NCBI GenBank assembly: GCA_963556255.1
Contig: OY744607.1
Coordinates: 2,522,835-2,586,834, forward strand
Direction: 5' to 3'
Length of the DNA stretch: 64,000 nt
Origin: Allolobophora icterica
Taxonomy: Eukaryota; Annelida; Clitellata; Crassiclitellata; Lumbricidae
Below are positions 1 through 28,584 of this stretch, piece after piece. A program made the position numbers and the translations under genes. Below the pieces are notes generated by a model. It was not told the DNA's origin, did no database searches, and saw nothing but the letters and a program-made list of their open reading frames with translations. Every line of letters begins with the position of its first letter. Position 1 is the stretch's first letter.

Positions 1-199
1 TGTTGTAGTAATTACGACAATTGTAGTGTCATCAGTAGTGAGTTACTTCTAGGGGTGCTTTACAATGACAGCACAAGTACTAAAATTGCATTTGAAACGT
101 GAACACTTTTGGCCTCCTATATAGATGACGGAGGGATGTTCCATGTGCATGGACGCCTGTGACCTGAAAGTCCTGATCACCCAATTTAGTCTTAGTTCC

Positions 200-500
200 T
201 GGCATGAATACCGAATAACTCATGTCAGCAATAAAATTTTATTGCACTCGATTATTCCGATACCTGATTCTTGCAGAACAGTGCTGGGCTCTTGGGCATT
301 CTTGGTGGCTGGTCCAAGGCTTTGGAAGTCACTTCCTAGTTCTGTATTGGTTCTCTAGTGTTCTTCAGAACTAAACTTAAAGCTCGATCTGTTTCAGCTT
401 GCTTGCCCACTGTACCCTGATATCCGGTTTCCCTGACTTATCGGATTTCGACTTGACTTCTTTACTGGATTATTATGTTGACTGCGAGTTCACCTGACAA
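200..500 (+). mobile_element. LINE reverse-transcriptase C-terminal remnant
   Basis: The plus-strand frame reads RTVLGSWAFLVAGPRLWKSL followed by PSS, which fits the usual end of CR1/L2-like reverse transcriptases (RxF..AGPrlWNsLP). A stop at 356-358 interrupts it and further related sequence follows in the same direction. It is degenerate and truncated. Confidence 0.5.
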
Positions 501-1003
501 TGACTAATGCTTTATGCAGTATGATAACGACACCAAAGAAGTCGTTAGACTAGATTGAAATGGGCAAAATGTGTTTCCAAGGAGTACTCTAAACCCCTAA
601 ATTTCACCCAGCTGATTGCAACCTGCAATCAGTACAGCCATGGAATGCTCAAGTTGTTGAAAATCGTAACAACAAATGTACAGGGTTAAAATTAACAGGA
701 AACGCTGATGCTTGTGATAGTTAAGTGCAAGTGCAGTCATGGCTGTTCGCACGACACGGCCGTTAGTACACAACTTTATATCGAGACATTTTCATACGCT
801 TAGGTTTTTGCAGTGCGTGCGTAACATTATGACTAGATATTCTGCCTCGGTCACTTCGAAATTCATTGTGCAAGTTCTTTTTAAAAAGCGGACAACACTC
901 GCCCCTACTAATGACCACAGCTAACCCGGAAAGAAATCAATTTATAAATGTTGCATCCCCAAATAACTAAGCACTACTGGACAGCTATGTGATACCCTGT
1001 TAA

Positions 1004-1172
1004 CAGGGGCGTCTATCCCCCTAAGTCATTGGAGCAAAGTCCCTTTTCCCCTTCTTCTTCCCCCTCCCCGTTCCTTCCCCCCTAAAATGGTGGCACACAC
1101 AGTGACAGATCTTCCCCCTATTTCTTTGGATGGAGCATTTGCTCCAAGGTTTCTATGGTGTAGACGCCCCTG
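1004..1172. mobile_element. hAT-type MITE, CAGGGGCGTCTA family, with 8-bp target duplication
   Basis: Perfect 12-bp terminal inverted repeats (CAGGGGCGTCTA and TAGACGCCCCTG) bound a 169-bp non-coding element. It is flanked by the direct repeat CCTGTTAA at 996-1003 and 1173-1180. An 8-bp duplication and CAG-type ends are hAT hallmarks. Another copy lies at 59553-59712 in the opposite orientation, and a truncated one at 13468-13535. Confidence 0.85.
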
Positions 1173-1624
1173 CCTGTTAAATATATTATCTGTAAAATCG
1201 TGGTAGAGCATTGAAGGGAACAATGGAATTATCCATCGTCAAAAGTATTCAGCTGATTATTTTAACTCCAAACCAGATTGACAAGCTGTGAACATTTGAG
1301 TATGAAGTTCGATAGTAACACCACACTAAAGCGCAGTGGCTAACATGATACTGTTCGGTCACCGTACCAAAATAAAACCAGGAAAAAACTGCCCGTTGAG
1401 CTTACACTCTCTGGTAAAGTTCAGCCCGTGCCCCTAACAACTGTGTCATGCGTAAAACAGTAGGGGATCTCGATTAACGCTAGACTGTCATTCATTAAAA
1501 GTCACATCACTGCTACAAAAACGAAACTGGTGTACAGTTAGATCTGCCGCAGAAATTGAAAGTTGTTTAGCAGCGTCTGCGGTTTTTAACAAACTTAACA
1601 CAACAATACAATGACGCACACATA

Positions 1625-17272
<15,648 letters not shown>

Positions 17273-17699
17273 TTCTTGTCTACCGATCCGAGTTCTAGAA
17301 TTCTATTTAGTCACTGCTGTCAACATTAGATTTCTGACGTATCGTTTCTTCCTGTTCTTCAGAACACTGACGTTAAACTTCTTGCTCAATAATCAAAGCT
17401 TTCCAAGTGGAGTGGCAAATTCTAGAAAAGAAATGGAAAAGGTCTGTAAATCATCCAACTTTAACCCAACATCCAACTTAAAAAGACTCTGTCATGTGTG
17501 CACATGTGTGCCCTACCCACACATATTCCAGAAATTTGAACTCCAATTCTAATTCAAAGCAAAACCCATTTCTTAAAAACTCAGCTCTAACCCCAACTTC
17601 AAATCCTAGAAAAAAACTGAATGTAACAATTTTATTTTATAAAATCACCCAAAATCAAACAGATACAATACAACAAAATTTAATACAATACAACTCAAT

Positions 17700-17890
17700 A
17701 CAACTGTATTGACCTCCTTCCAAAGTTCAGAAGTGCACACATTACTATATGACAGAACATTGATGGAAGTGAGCAACTGTGAGTGAAGAACTTGAAAAGG
17801 TCCTTACACAGTGAGTGTGACTGCCGAGTGGAGGATCGAACCCGTACTCTTCGCATTACAAGCAGTGCTCTATCCAGTTCAGAATAGTCA
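17700..17890 (-). mobile_element. SINE family B copy
   Basis: Minus orientation: B box GGGTTCGATCC (near 17835), body complement of TGAGTGAAGAACTTG, tail with CACTTCTGAACTTTGGAAGG. It lies about 430 bp upstream of the SYK start. Confidence 0.75.
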
Positions 17891-18559
17891 CGTAATCGTA
17901 TTTGTAATCGTAATCTACACACGTCTAGAGTGCCACTCGAAAGCCAAGTGCAGGGCACCAGCTTATTCACGAGTGCTGTATCAAGTCAGAGGGGGTTTTC
18001 AAACGGTAGCCCAAAGCAGGTTCGAGTCCGGTTTCCAGGGGGTCCAGATCTACCTCCTCTAGGTAATAAAACTCAAGTGATCAGTTCAAGTACAATGATA
18101 TCAGTCACCACAACATCCAACAATGGAATTCAAGAGCTACATGCATACCTAGAGAAGATACACAGTATATCTTAACACTTACAGACTCTTATGGCCTGAA
18201 ATGGATATCGACCTGATTACGGCTTAGTTTTGGTGCACCAATAGTTGATGCCTTGTGCATTATACACCGGTGCAACAGAAGTTATAAATTACAATTACAA
18301 TTTACACTACAGGTAAACTAATCATTGCACACAAACAACGCTAGTAACCATAGCGATCACACTAGTAACCATAGCGACAAAGTCTTGCCTGATAATGCAA
18401 AAACCGAAATTCTATCCCAGACTACACTCATAATCTTATTTCAGAGTTACAGACTGCATTGCACTTCAATTCTTCATCACACTTTGCTTCCTCCTCTGTC
18501 AGGCTATCCGTCTGGAACAATCCTCCAACGTTGCGTTATCTGTACTGCAAAACCTAATT

Positions 18560-18562
<3 letters not shown>

Positions 18563-18625
<63 letters not shown>
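18563..18625. repeat. (AT)n microsatellite
   Basis: About 31 AT units. Confidence 0.95.
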
Positions 18626-18629
<4 letters not shown>

Positions 18630-18949
18630 CTATCACACCAGTGTCTGATGCACTAGGCATCAACCAATGATGACTCGCCAAAACAAAGCCACAATAAAGT
18701 CAATATTGCATATTGCTCATTACAGGATATGAACAATATCACGACACAAGATCATGATGTTCACCAAGAGTAACGTGCAGCAACATTATTAATTATTAGT
18801 TAATTAATTACAACTTCTATGGTGATTGTAATTGTATTTACATGTTTACATAACACATACTCAAGATAGACTCATCAATGGCAGTCCTCACGTGACGACA
18901 CAAAATTAGGATAAAAAAATGGTGTTCAATAGCGATAAAGAAGATAGCA

Positions 18950-19252
18950 GACATCACTGGATTACACCACTGGAGGAGGATTACACCACTGGAGGATTAC
19001 ACCACTGGAGGATTACACCACTGGAGGATTACACCACTGAAGCATTACACCACAGGAGGATTACACCACTGGGGATAACACCACTAGAAGATTACACCAC
19101 TGATGGATCACACCACTAGATGACTACACCACCGAAGGATCACACCACTGGAAGATTACACCACTGGAGGATTACACCACTTGAGGATTACACCACCGGA
19201 GGATTACATCACTGAATGATTACACCACTTGAGGATTACACCACTGGATCAC
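18950..19252. repeat. Minisatellite, GATTACACCACTGGAG unit
   Basis: About 18-20 imperfect units of 15-16 bp in direct orientation. Units differ mainly in the last four bases. There are no spacers, so it is not CRISPR-like. Confidence 0.93.
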
Positions 19253-20820
19253 CATCATGATCCAAACACAAGGCCACCTTCTCAATAATATTGCTAAAAA
19301 ACCTAAGTATGAACTTATCTAATAATTAATACGCGTGAAGACCATTTTGTTCGATCGTGGTATCATTGTGTTAGGTCGGGAGCGCCTCTGATGAGTCTCT
19401 CTTGAAGTGGAGCTATATAAATTTGTAATAACCATTACATTACCATTACTTGGCTCTTTAACTCACTCAAACCGGCTCAGCATGAGTTATCCCTTGCATG
19501 GACCGTCAGAATACAGAATAATATATAAGGCAATGACTTGTCTTAATTACTATTTTCCCAGTTCCGATTATGTTTTATTTCCTGGTGTACAGACATCAAA
19601 TCATAAGGCACTCACAAATACCTTCGTAGAATAATTCCAGCTCTTCCAAGCAGCCAACTCCACAGATAAAATGCTCCTTTGAACACCAAACAACTAAATC
19701 CGACCACTTTGATAAATTGGAAAAACAAGGAGACTCACAAAATAGTAGAAATACGGTAAAACTAGGAAACAAGCCGACCTAGATCGGCCACTTAGCCAGC
19801 GAGTGAGCCTGAGGCATATACATGCAAATGACCCAACGGTCTAAGACTGGCCTATCTGGCCTATCCTAATTAGCCTTAATACTTCCTGGTCGAGTGTTTT
19901 GTTGGTATAGAGTGAGAAGCCGCCGGGTATTCCGAACGCCATCCTGGTACAGAGGCTAGAAGCTAGGCAGGCCTAAAGGACACAGGGATACACACACATA
20001 CACACACAAACACTCACACACAAACACACACATGCCCAACGACTCGAAACAGTAGCCAATCATACTTTCTGATAACTGCCCCTATAATGGTGGTTCGGCT
20101 ACCCCTCCCCTGGACGATTATGAGGGAAACCGAAACGAGATTTGAATTGCTCTGGCAAGATAATAGGCCCTGCAGTTTGCCCAGCTTCACTGCAACTCTC
20201 AAACCATGTGTAATTTTAACCTGTTGTTTTTGGCAATGTGTATTATATTACAATATTAATTAATAAAATACAGCTTACAGCTTTGTTCATTGATCACGGA
20301 TCAGAAATGGGTGGGATCACATTAGCAAAAGTATTAACATTGTCTCGTTAATTGCGCATAGTATTAAATTTTGTAAAACAATGGCAAGAAAAATCTGAGG
20401 AAGAGGGAATTACAATTATTATTATTACTAATTATTAATTGTCATTATTGTTATTTGTTAGTAATTAAAATTATTATTATCATTTATTAATTAATTAATA
20501 AATATTATTACTTTATTAGTTTATTTTATTTTTGGAGATAGTGTACAAATGTATGCTGATCAGTTCTGGGGTCGCACCTGATTCAGAAACTCCTAAGTAA
20601 ATAACGCTTTATTTAGTGGGTATTTTTTTATTTGATACACAAAAAAACTCCATCACAAGAAAACACACACCGAAAAACGTAAAGTCGGTGACATTAGTTG
20701 CACGGCTAATTAGTCGATAATCTTTGCATTATAGATAACAGTGAGCAGTTGCAATTATAAGCAAATGATTAAAATTAATGGTTTAAATTACATACAGTAA
20801 ATAGTGATATCCAAATGAAT

Positions 20821-20990
20821 GAATGAATATATATATATATAAACATATATATACATATATATACTTACATATATATATATACATATATATACATATATAT
20901 ACATACCTATATATATATACATATATATATATATGCCCAGTGTTCTATCCATATATATATATATATATATATGAATATACGATGTATGTA
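20821..20990. repeat. (AT)n and (ATAC)n mixed tract
   Basis: Alternating ATATAT and ATACAT blocks; long Tyr/Ile frames across it are repeat artefacts. Confidence 0.9.
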
Positions 20991-22189
20991 GAGCAACTGG
21001 ACGGATGCAGGAAAAACTAGACAAACCACAGACGAGGCCTCACAGATAGCAAGACTACAGCTGAAGTGGCCATTAACAACGTCCCTGGCAGGACCACTTG
21101 AAACAAGCACAGCGATGTTACTAAACAGAATTCACCTTCGCAATGGCCATGGTGAGACCACTTAAAGCAAGCACTGTCACATAACTAAACTCACTTAAAA
21201 GTTCAAAGTCAAGCACTGTGTGCACAGTCTGCTTTCGTCCTCGGAGCATAGAAGAATTTACAATGCAGACGATAGATAACCAGAGTTGGAGTGGGGCCGT
21301 TGTGGGGGCCTTGCCATTTAGAATATTTGTGTATTGGCATATAATTAATTCTTTTCTGCTCTAGGGGCCTTGCGCACTGAAACCAGAGGGGCCCATGTGC
21401 CATGGCACACAATGACACAACACACTCAAAATGTGACACAAGCATAAAACACTAATTCGCTGACCAAATCAGCAACATTGGTTATAGCATACATCACATG
21501 CACCTCTCTGCATTTGGTACCATGGTTTGCCTTCTGATGGTGGCTTATTTTAGGGATCTGAACGGTCCATACAAGGAAACCTTAAAGGAAATGGCACACA
21601 TTCAAACAGACAAATGAGCAGAGTCAAGGCCACATGTTTGCTAAATAAAACGTGATTGTTCACGTGTACACTAAACGCAGATCTAGTTCAGCATGCAATA
21701 GTTTACCAACAACATCACATTAACTTTTATTTTTTTATTTTAAATATTATTACTTTAACTATTACTTTACTTTAACTATTAATTTCATTTTTCTTTCAAG
21801 ATTCCTTCAGACGTTTCGTAGTTTACTATCAGGCAATGCGTTGTACTGTGAGCAATGCAGAACTGTGGTATTGTAAATGCAGGAAATGGTAAAACAAGAG
21901 TAATGCTATCACACTGCATTGCATCAGTGGGAAGATATCTAATGGACCAACGCAAATGTTTGGCAGAAATACTTACCATTATACTATGTCCAGACCATTG
22001 TCTGAGCCAGTCTAGTAAAGTATACCTAAACCCCAGTCCTCAATCAACCTCTGCTTCAAATATTATATTAGCTTGCGTTAGTTACTGTTTAACGACACTG
22101 TGTCATAACAACGATGATCAGCGTTGCCCTACTCCCTTTGCCAAGCTTGGGACTGGCACTACCACAGGAAGGGTAGTGGCGTGGTCTTA

Positions 22190-22460
22190 GCCCATCTGTC
22201 AAATGCATTTGACCATTGCCAAGCTATCTAATCTCTACAGGGAAAGGGTAAGGGTGAGCAATCCGTTAAGCTAGCCCTGATCGAGGCAGTCATGGGTATG
22301 AACTGTAAGCGAAGACGTATTCTCACTGCAATTTTTACAATTGCAATTTTTTCACCCTCAGCCTACGACGGTGGGTGGCCAGAAGTCCGATCTTCTCGCT
22401 GACCGTGTGCGGTCAGCGTACTCACTATAGCAGGGTTAGCCAGTGGGCCGTTGGCGTAGC
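22190..22460 (-). mobile_element. Decayed SINE family C copy
   Basis: Retains the CATGGGTATGAACTG edge, the GGTGGGTGGCCAGA section and the CTGACCGTGTGCGGTCAG palindrome of family C; the tRNA-like head is not recognisable. Confidence 0.45.
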
Positions 22461-22921
22461 TACCGCCCTCTAACTGGACACAAATAACATCCTTATTCCT
22501 GTGAAAAACCAGCAAGAATTACATATAAAAGCACGCCTTACAACACCATACAATGTCCCTTAACCTGATCTGATCAATGTGCCGCGTTGAAAACAAGCAC
22601 CTTGTCAGATGCCTGGTATTGTCACGCATTACGCTGTCGGCAATTAGGACTCACTGTGCCAAGAATCATTCAAAATACGTCGGAAATCCGAGATTTCGTG
22701 ATAGTCCTTCGTCACGCTATTTCTATTATTTTTATTGATAACGATTTTACAGAACATGCGCCTTGAATGCTCTCGGAATGTCTGGTGTGATTGTTTCCAC
22801 CGAGGAAGCTATTTACATAAACACAAAGCTAAGCTGAGGTCAGAATATATGGGTCGAGTCATATTAAAATTTATGACCTGCTTAAGGTAAGTAAGTAAGC
22901 GAGTCAATGGTAAGTGATTTC

Positions 22922-23007
<86 letters not shown>
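22922..23007. repeat. (AAT)n microsatellite
   Basis: About 28 AAT units. Confidence 0.96.
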
Positions 23008-24975
23008 TTTATTCTTTAATTAAGCGCCTGCAAACGCACTGCGCTGTACATGTACATGTAATGCGATAAACCTTAACTACTAACAGAACAGACAGCCTGC
23101 AATAAACGGCGCAAATTGCAGCCTACAAAGCATGTCCGCCTATGGGACTCGATCTCGCTACCTCTCGCACTCTACGCCAGATGTTATCCAATGCGCTATC
23201 GGGCCCCTAGAATAGATCATTATTTTGTTTCTACAGTAATATGAATACCTGAATCTTTACCGTAACGCGGTTTCATTGGGCAAATTCTTATGAACCAGAG
23301 GACAGCGGATCATTGGAACTATGTACCTGAAAAAAAATGCTATTTGCACCAAGCCTAATCACTTTCAAAGACTGGACAGTTTGGGTGCAGAGATATATAG
23401 CCTAATAATTACCTATAGCCAAAATCAATTAATTTAATAACTTCTATCGCGCCTTTGTTTAATGCACAGGGCATCAACCGATGGTGCAGTAAATGCAACT
23501 GCATACAAATTGGAGCTCCAACATTATTTATTGCTATTATTATTATTTATTAGTATCGTTATTATCATTATTATTAGTAGTAGTAATAGACTAGTAGTAG
23601 TAGTAAAATCAGTAGTGGTTGTTGTAGTAGTAGTATTAGTTGTTGTATTATCGAGAAATAATAGTAGCAGTATTCTACTCAGATGGTTGGACTTGTTGTC
23701 TACCAAAGCAGAAGAGATGTCTTTTTACACTACAGTGAGCTTCAACTTCCTTTTTTCCAGCCTTAGCGCATGAAGGCAACTAATGGCCACTACCCTTCAT
23801 TGCCGTCTGAACTTATTGACAGATGACTCTCAAAAGTATCCATTCGTTTCATGAAGCTTGCTGTTGCATTAGTGGAGCAGAAATCTAGAATCGTCTTCTC
23901 TGTTCTGGTTGGAATTTGAACCCCCAACTCAGGTACCTAATGCCAAGTTAATCATGCTCTAGAAGATCGTCTCAAAGGCACTGCAGAGAGAGATTCATGA
24001 AGGTGCTATATAAATTGTGATTAAGTATGCAGAAATTCTTACTGCTGTTGTTACATACTTGTCTACAACCCCTAGTCTAGACCTAACTATGTCAAAGTCC
24101 ACACCATCATGGCTAGGTTCAAATGTGCTCGTGAATAAGCTTTTGCCCCGTGCTTAGCTTTACAGTAGCACTAAGGAATTCTGAGATTACAATTAAGAAT
24201 GTAAAAAGTTATCAAGAACACCGTAACCAGTTTTGTTTTATTAGAGTCAAGCAGAGCATACAGAACGAGAAGCTTACAACTTCCCATCCGCTATTTACAG
24301 ACAGTTTGACAGAGAGTCTCGATAAAGAATATTCTATTCTATTCTATACATTTTCCACCCATTCGCTTCGTCTACATTATTCCTCAATACAAGGAAACTT
24401 TTTCTGAAACTGCCCTCCTTGCAAAAATCAGATGAGCATACACAAGCATACGACAGAACATCTAAGATGCCTAGCAACAGTGTGTGAAGGATCTGAAAGC
24501 CCAACATGGCAACCGGAACAGGAGGCTCAACCGCTCAGCATTAGGAGCCGAGCGCTTTAACCAATAATCGGATACTGAGCCTTGATAACACCAGACTTCT
24601 TTCTTGTTCAACCCAACAGCGACATTTACATATCCATCAAAAACTTCAGAAGCTAGAGTTTACGCTACACAACCAGTCCCACGCAGAGCACAGGATCTAA
24701 CACCAGAAACCGAAAGTTAACACATTTGTATTTGCGTATTTACATTTGTGCAGTGTACTTCTGAAAGCTAACGCCTTTGTCGGGTCAATGCGATTGTGCG
24801 CTCATATTTGTCAATCGAGTATCACAATATCCCACTCTGTGTCCAGAAATTTCTATCGAAAGCTTGAGGCAGAAATTAAAGACTTGCCACTTCATCTGAC
24901 TAAGCCGAGCAGCTACTAGTGCATTTGCCATGTATTTAATTGTAATAATTTGTGCTTTATAAATCTTCTTACGTG

Positions 24976-25034
<59 letters not shown>
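24976..25034. repeat. (AAT)n microsatellite
   Basis: About 19 AAT units. Confidence 0.95.
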
Positions 25035-25036
<2 letters not shown>

Positions 25037-26394
25037 TAGAAATCATAAATTTTGATATAAAACAATTGTCTGTACCCTTATATAACACGGTGGACTACTC
25101 GTAGGATGCCTGGTTGTCTAACGACTAAAGGTTTGAATCCGCTTAGCAGACTCTGTGTAACGACTCCATGCATGTTGTCAGTGCAGTTGTCACCAGCAGC
25201 ATAATTTGGCAGAGGCCTACACTGGGAAGTAAACTAAAATCCCTCCAGGTCCAGGACTTTGGGATTTGTCAAAGTCCAGCTAAGGGCCTACGAAAATTAA
25301 ATGACCACCTCCCCTAAATCCCGCTATAAAACACCGAAGCTTCACTTTACCTCTGACTCATACTTTGCAACAACACTTCACTCACAAAGTTTCCCAAGGA
25401 ATGTCCTAGATACAAGATCGCTAGTACATCAGACGTGCACATATGTACGAAAATGCATAAAATGCAACGCGTGCATTTGCACACTATGCCCGCTTGCACA
25501 AGAATCTATACAACAGACCCATTGTAGCGCTCTTGAATATACAGCAAACCCATTCTAAGCTGGTGCTCTGCTATACAGGAGTGCTTTAGAAATTAGGAGT
25601 TTACGATTACAACTATAAGCTGCTCCGTTGTGTCTACAGAGAAAGTTCTAGTCCCGCTCGAACAGTATTTCTCATTACGCTGTATCCAGCTTCTCACAAT
25701 AGTAACTTAATTCCAAGATGTCAAAGAATTTTGAAATACAGTCCAGTCTCTTAATAACATGATACAAGCCAGCGCAAAGTATACCGCTGAATAGTTTTCT
25801 TGAAGTGACATTATATTAAATCTTATCACAATTAATCATAATTTGAGGAGTAATTAGTTTCTGTAGAAAAGAAAAATCTGCAAACCACGAACACTTTCAA
25901 CAAAAACACCTCGATATACACATACAGCGTGGACCCATTAACATGAAGACATCCGGGGACGTGTCCGACGACATAGCGTGTAAACCAATCATGTGCTAAA
26001 ACGGATGATGCAGAAAAAGTCAAATATTTAGAGCTACTCTGCATTCTTGTACAGCGTGTTAAGTAAATAGCTTTGGAGGACACGACACCACTTCACGTTA
26101 AGAAGGATGACGTGTAAGACCCCACACTGTACTTACTTACAGATTGAGGCAACCTGTTCAACCCACCGCAGTAAACCCATCAACCAACGAAACTCTCAAT
26201 AAGAAGCGCAACAGCAGCAGATGAAACTGACGGCAAAGAAACCAAAGAACCCACAGCTGGCGTATGCAGAACCTATCTTAAAATCTATGCGATTGCGAAT
26301 GAAATCGTTAATTACGGCAAACACGAAAAGTCACTGCAACTACGGGATTAATTGAGTGAGCGGGGCGTTCTACCAAAGATGACGACCCCACGTC

Positions 26395-28546
26395 CTAGTT
26401 CGCGGTGTAGGCGGGGGGCGGGGCAGGGCTTGTTCCAACAGGCATGGCGATCACCTCTTCATACTTCGGAGGCAAAAGAACCTTCAAAGAAAACAACAAC
26501 AAATGTATTTCAGATAAACCTCAGCTGTTGGATTGTTGCTGTTTCGAGCTACAGCGAAACTACAAAAGAAACTCGTTGCAATGCTACCTTTGGAAGAACC
26601 ACCTAACAGCGATGTGATTTTATAACGAATTTACATTATGTAGATACACTGACTGTTGGATCCATTTCCCCGACCACACTATGTCACAGTTTATGCTACA
26701 ACTAAGCATGCTGTAACAGGTCTCCAGTGTAGCTTTCGACCCCAGGGCCTTCGAGGACTGCCACTACCAAAGCAGATGTTCATTAGACATGTTCTTTTCA
26801 TTGCCTGGATACTCTGTCACACTTAAGTATATGTGTGCATGCCTGTATGTATGCACGTGTACGTATGCAAATGAATACTTGTATGGTACGTTTCCAGAAC
26901 TTCACAAAGACACGACCCTCTGAGCTATTTGTGCCAGTAAACTAATAATTTCAGTGGAAGACTGTACCCTAAAAATGGTCCAATGCAAGCAACAACAGAG
27001 TATCCAAGTATGATGCAAGAGAATCACTTGATGGCAGCCCACAGAACCACCAGATCCCCACAGGCAGCAGAGCACCACATTCATAGCTTAATACACGGAC
27101 ACTGAGCTCAGTGATGTGTAACTGCTCACGAACTATATCAGAAATAAAGGAAGTACGCTACCTCGACGTCTTCAGAGCTGGTGATCATGTCGGAATCGTA
27201 TGACCTCAGGAGACTTCCCTGGCCGATGCTCCTGTCCGGCTGGTTGAAGTACTTGTAGCAAGACCACACGATTCCCATCAGGTAAGCCTAAACAGATTCC
27301 CATTAACATGTGAAACACGATTCCCATCACATAAGTCTGAACTAATTCTCATTATGAATGCCTAATAAACATGATTCCCATCAGGTAAGCCTAAAGAAAT
27401 TCCCCTTAGACACAGAATCTAATTAGGTTGGCATAATAAACACAAAACACTCACTGAAGCAGCCTGTCTACATGATACCAACTAGGGAATATTCAAGAAG
27501 GTCCCATCAGGATGGTTGCTGAGCAAGACTCCTCAGGCAAATCTGTTGAACATGGTAACTGGAAAAGATTTCTAAAGTCGGCAATATCTTTGAAAAATGA
27601 TTTTTGGAGCTGTATGCTCTTGAAGCTAATGAAAGAAAGCAGCGGAATTGACAGAACACAGAAAAACTAGCACGCCACTGTATCCAATTGGTTAGAGTGC
27701 TCGCCTTGTAACACAGAGGGTGCAATGCGGAGGGTATGGGTTCGAGTTGTGTCTACGTACCTTGAGCAAGTCCTTCACTCGCAATTGCTCAGCTCCATCG
27801 ATTGATGCTTGGTCATTAGATAGTGGTGCTTAATAAATTCATAATAATGATGATAATAACAACAATAATAATAAATAATAATAAAAGAATAATAATAATT
27901 TTAAAAATAAGAACAATTAATAATAATAATAATAACAAATACCTGAACCACAAGAAGTCCAACAGACAAGAGAACCATGGCCAACGTCAGGTAGTCAGAA
28001 TCGATGCCCAGCACGTAATCCTTAAACGCTGACGGTGGCTACAAAGACATAAAACGACAGAACAGGGTAATTTATGTAGCACCTCTGTAACCGATCCTCT
28101 CCAAAATGGACACACTCTGGCTTTTGAACAGCTAAAACAAGAAATGCAAGTTGCTTTCTTTGAAACGCAATACGAAACGTTTGAAGATCTGCATTCATCT
28201 ATGATTATACTTGACCATGATCAACATATACTTTCAAATCGGTTTAAGTGAGAGAGTGATACGTGGACAAAAGTCACAAAACTGTCCACATTGCCATCCC
28301 CATCAGGTCTGTCTCCATTCACACCTCCCATCAGGTCTGTCCCTATTCCCATCTCCCATCAGGTCTGTCCCTATTCCCATCCCTCATCAGGTCTGTCCCC
28401 ATCCCATAAGGTCTGTCCCCATTCCCATCCCCGCCAGGTCTGTCCCCATTCCTACCCCATCCCCAGTCCCCAACATACATCTTCAACCTACTTCCAGTCA
28501 TTACTATATTATTTCCGTAATATTACTATCATTATTATTATTATAA

Positions 28547-28584
<38 letters not shown>

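Larger units (their letters stand above)
1..1624. other. Downstream flank of SYK; LINE scrap and a MITE
   Basis: No gene is seen. The stretch holds a LINE reverse-transcriptase scrap (about 200-500) and a complete MITE (1004-1172). The remaining AT-rich sequence, including the expected SYK 3-prime UTR next to 1625, has no recognisable feature; I could not place a convincing poly(A) signal. Confidence 0.5.
17273..26394. other. SYK-LAPTM4 intergenic region, repeats only
   Basis: No exon with a supported frame was found. The region should include the SYK promoter and the LAPTM4 3-prime flank but shows no clear signal for either. Identified contents are SINE B (17700-17890), family D copies (18215-18290, 18640-18710, 23440-23500), microsatellites, a GATTACACCACTGGAG minisatellite, a LINE tail near 19375-19440 and a decayed SINE C (22190-22460). 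Confidence 0.6.

Noticed and set aside
18950..19252. CRISPR-like direct repeats
   Set aside because: The units are contiguous, vary in sequence and have no spacers, and the genome is animal. The 42538-42915 and 13708-14285 arrays were rejected for the same reason.
25301..25558. 85-residue frame with CIKCNACICTLC
   Set aside because: The Cys pattern does not match a zinc-finger family I know, and there is no neighbouring exon evidence.
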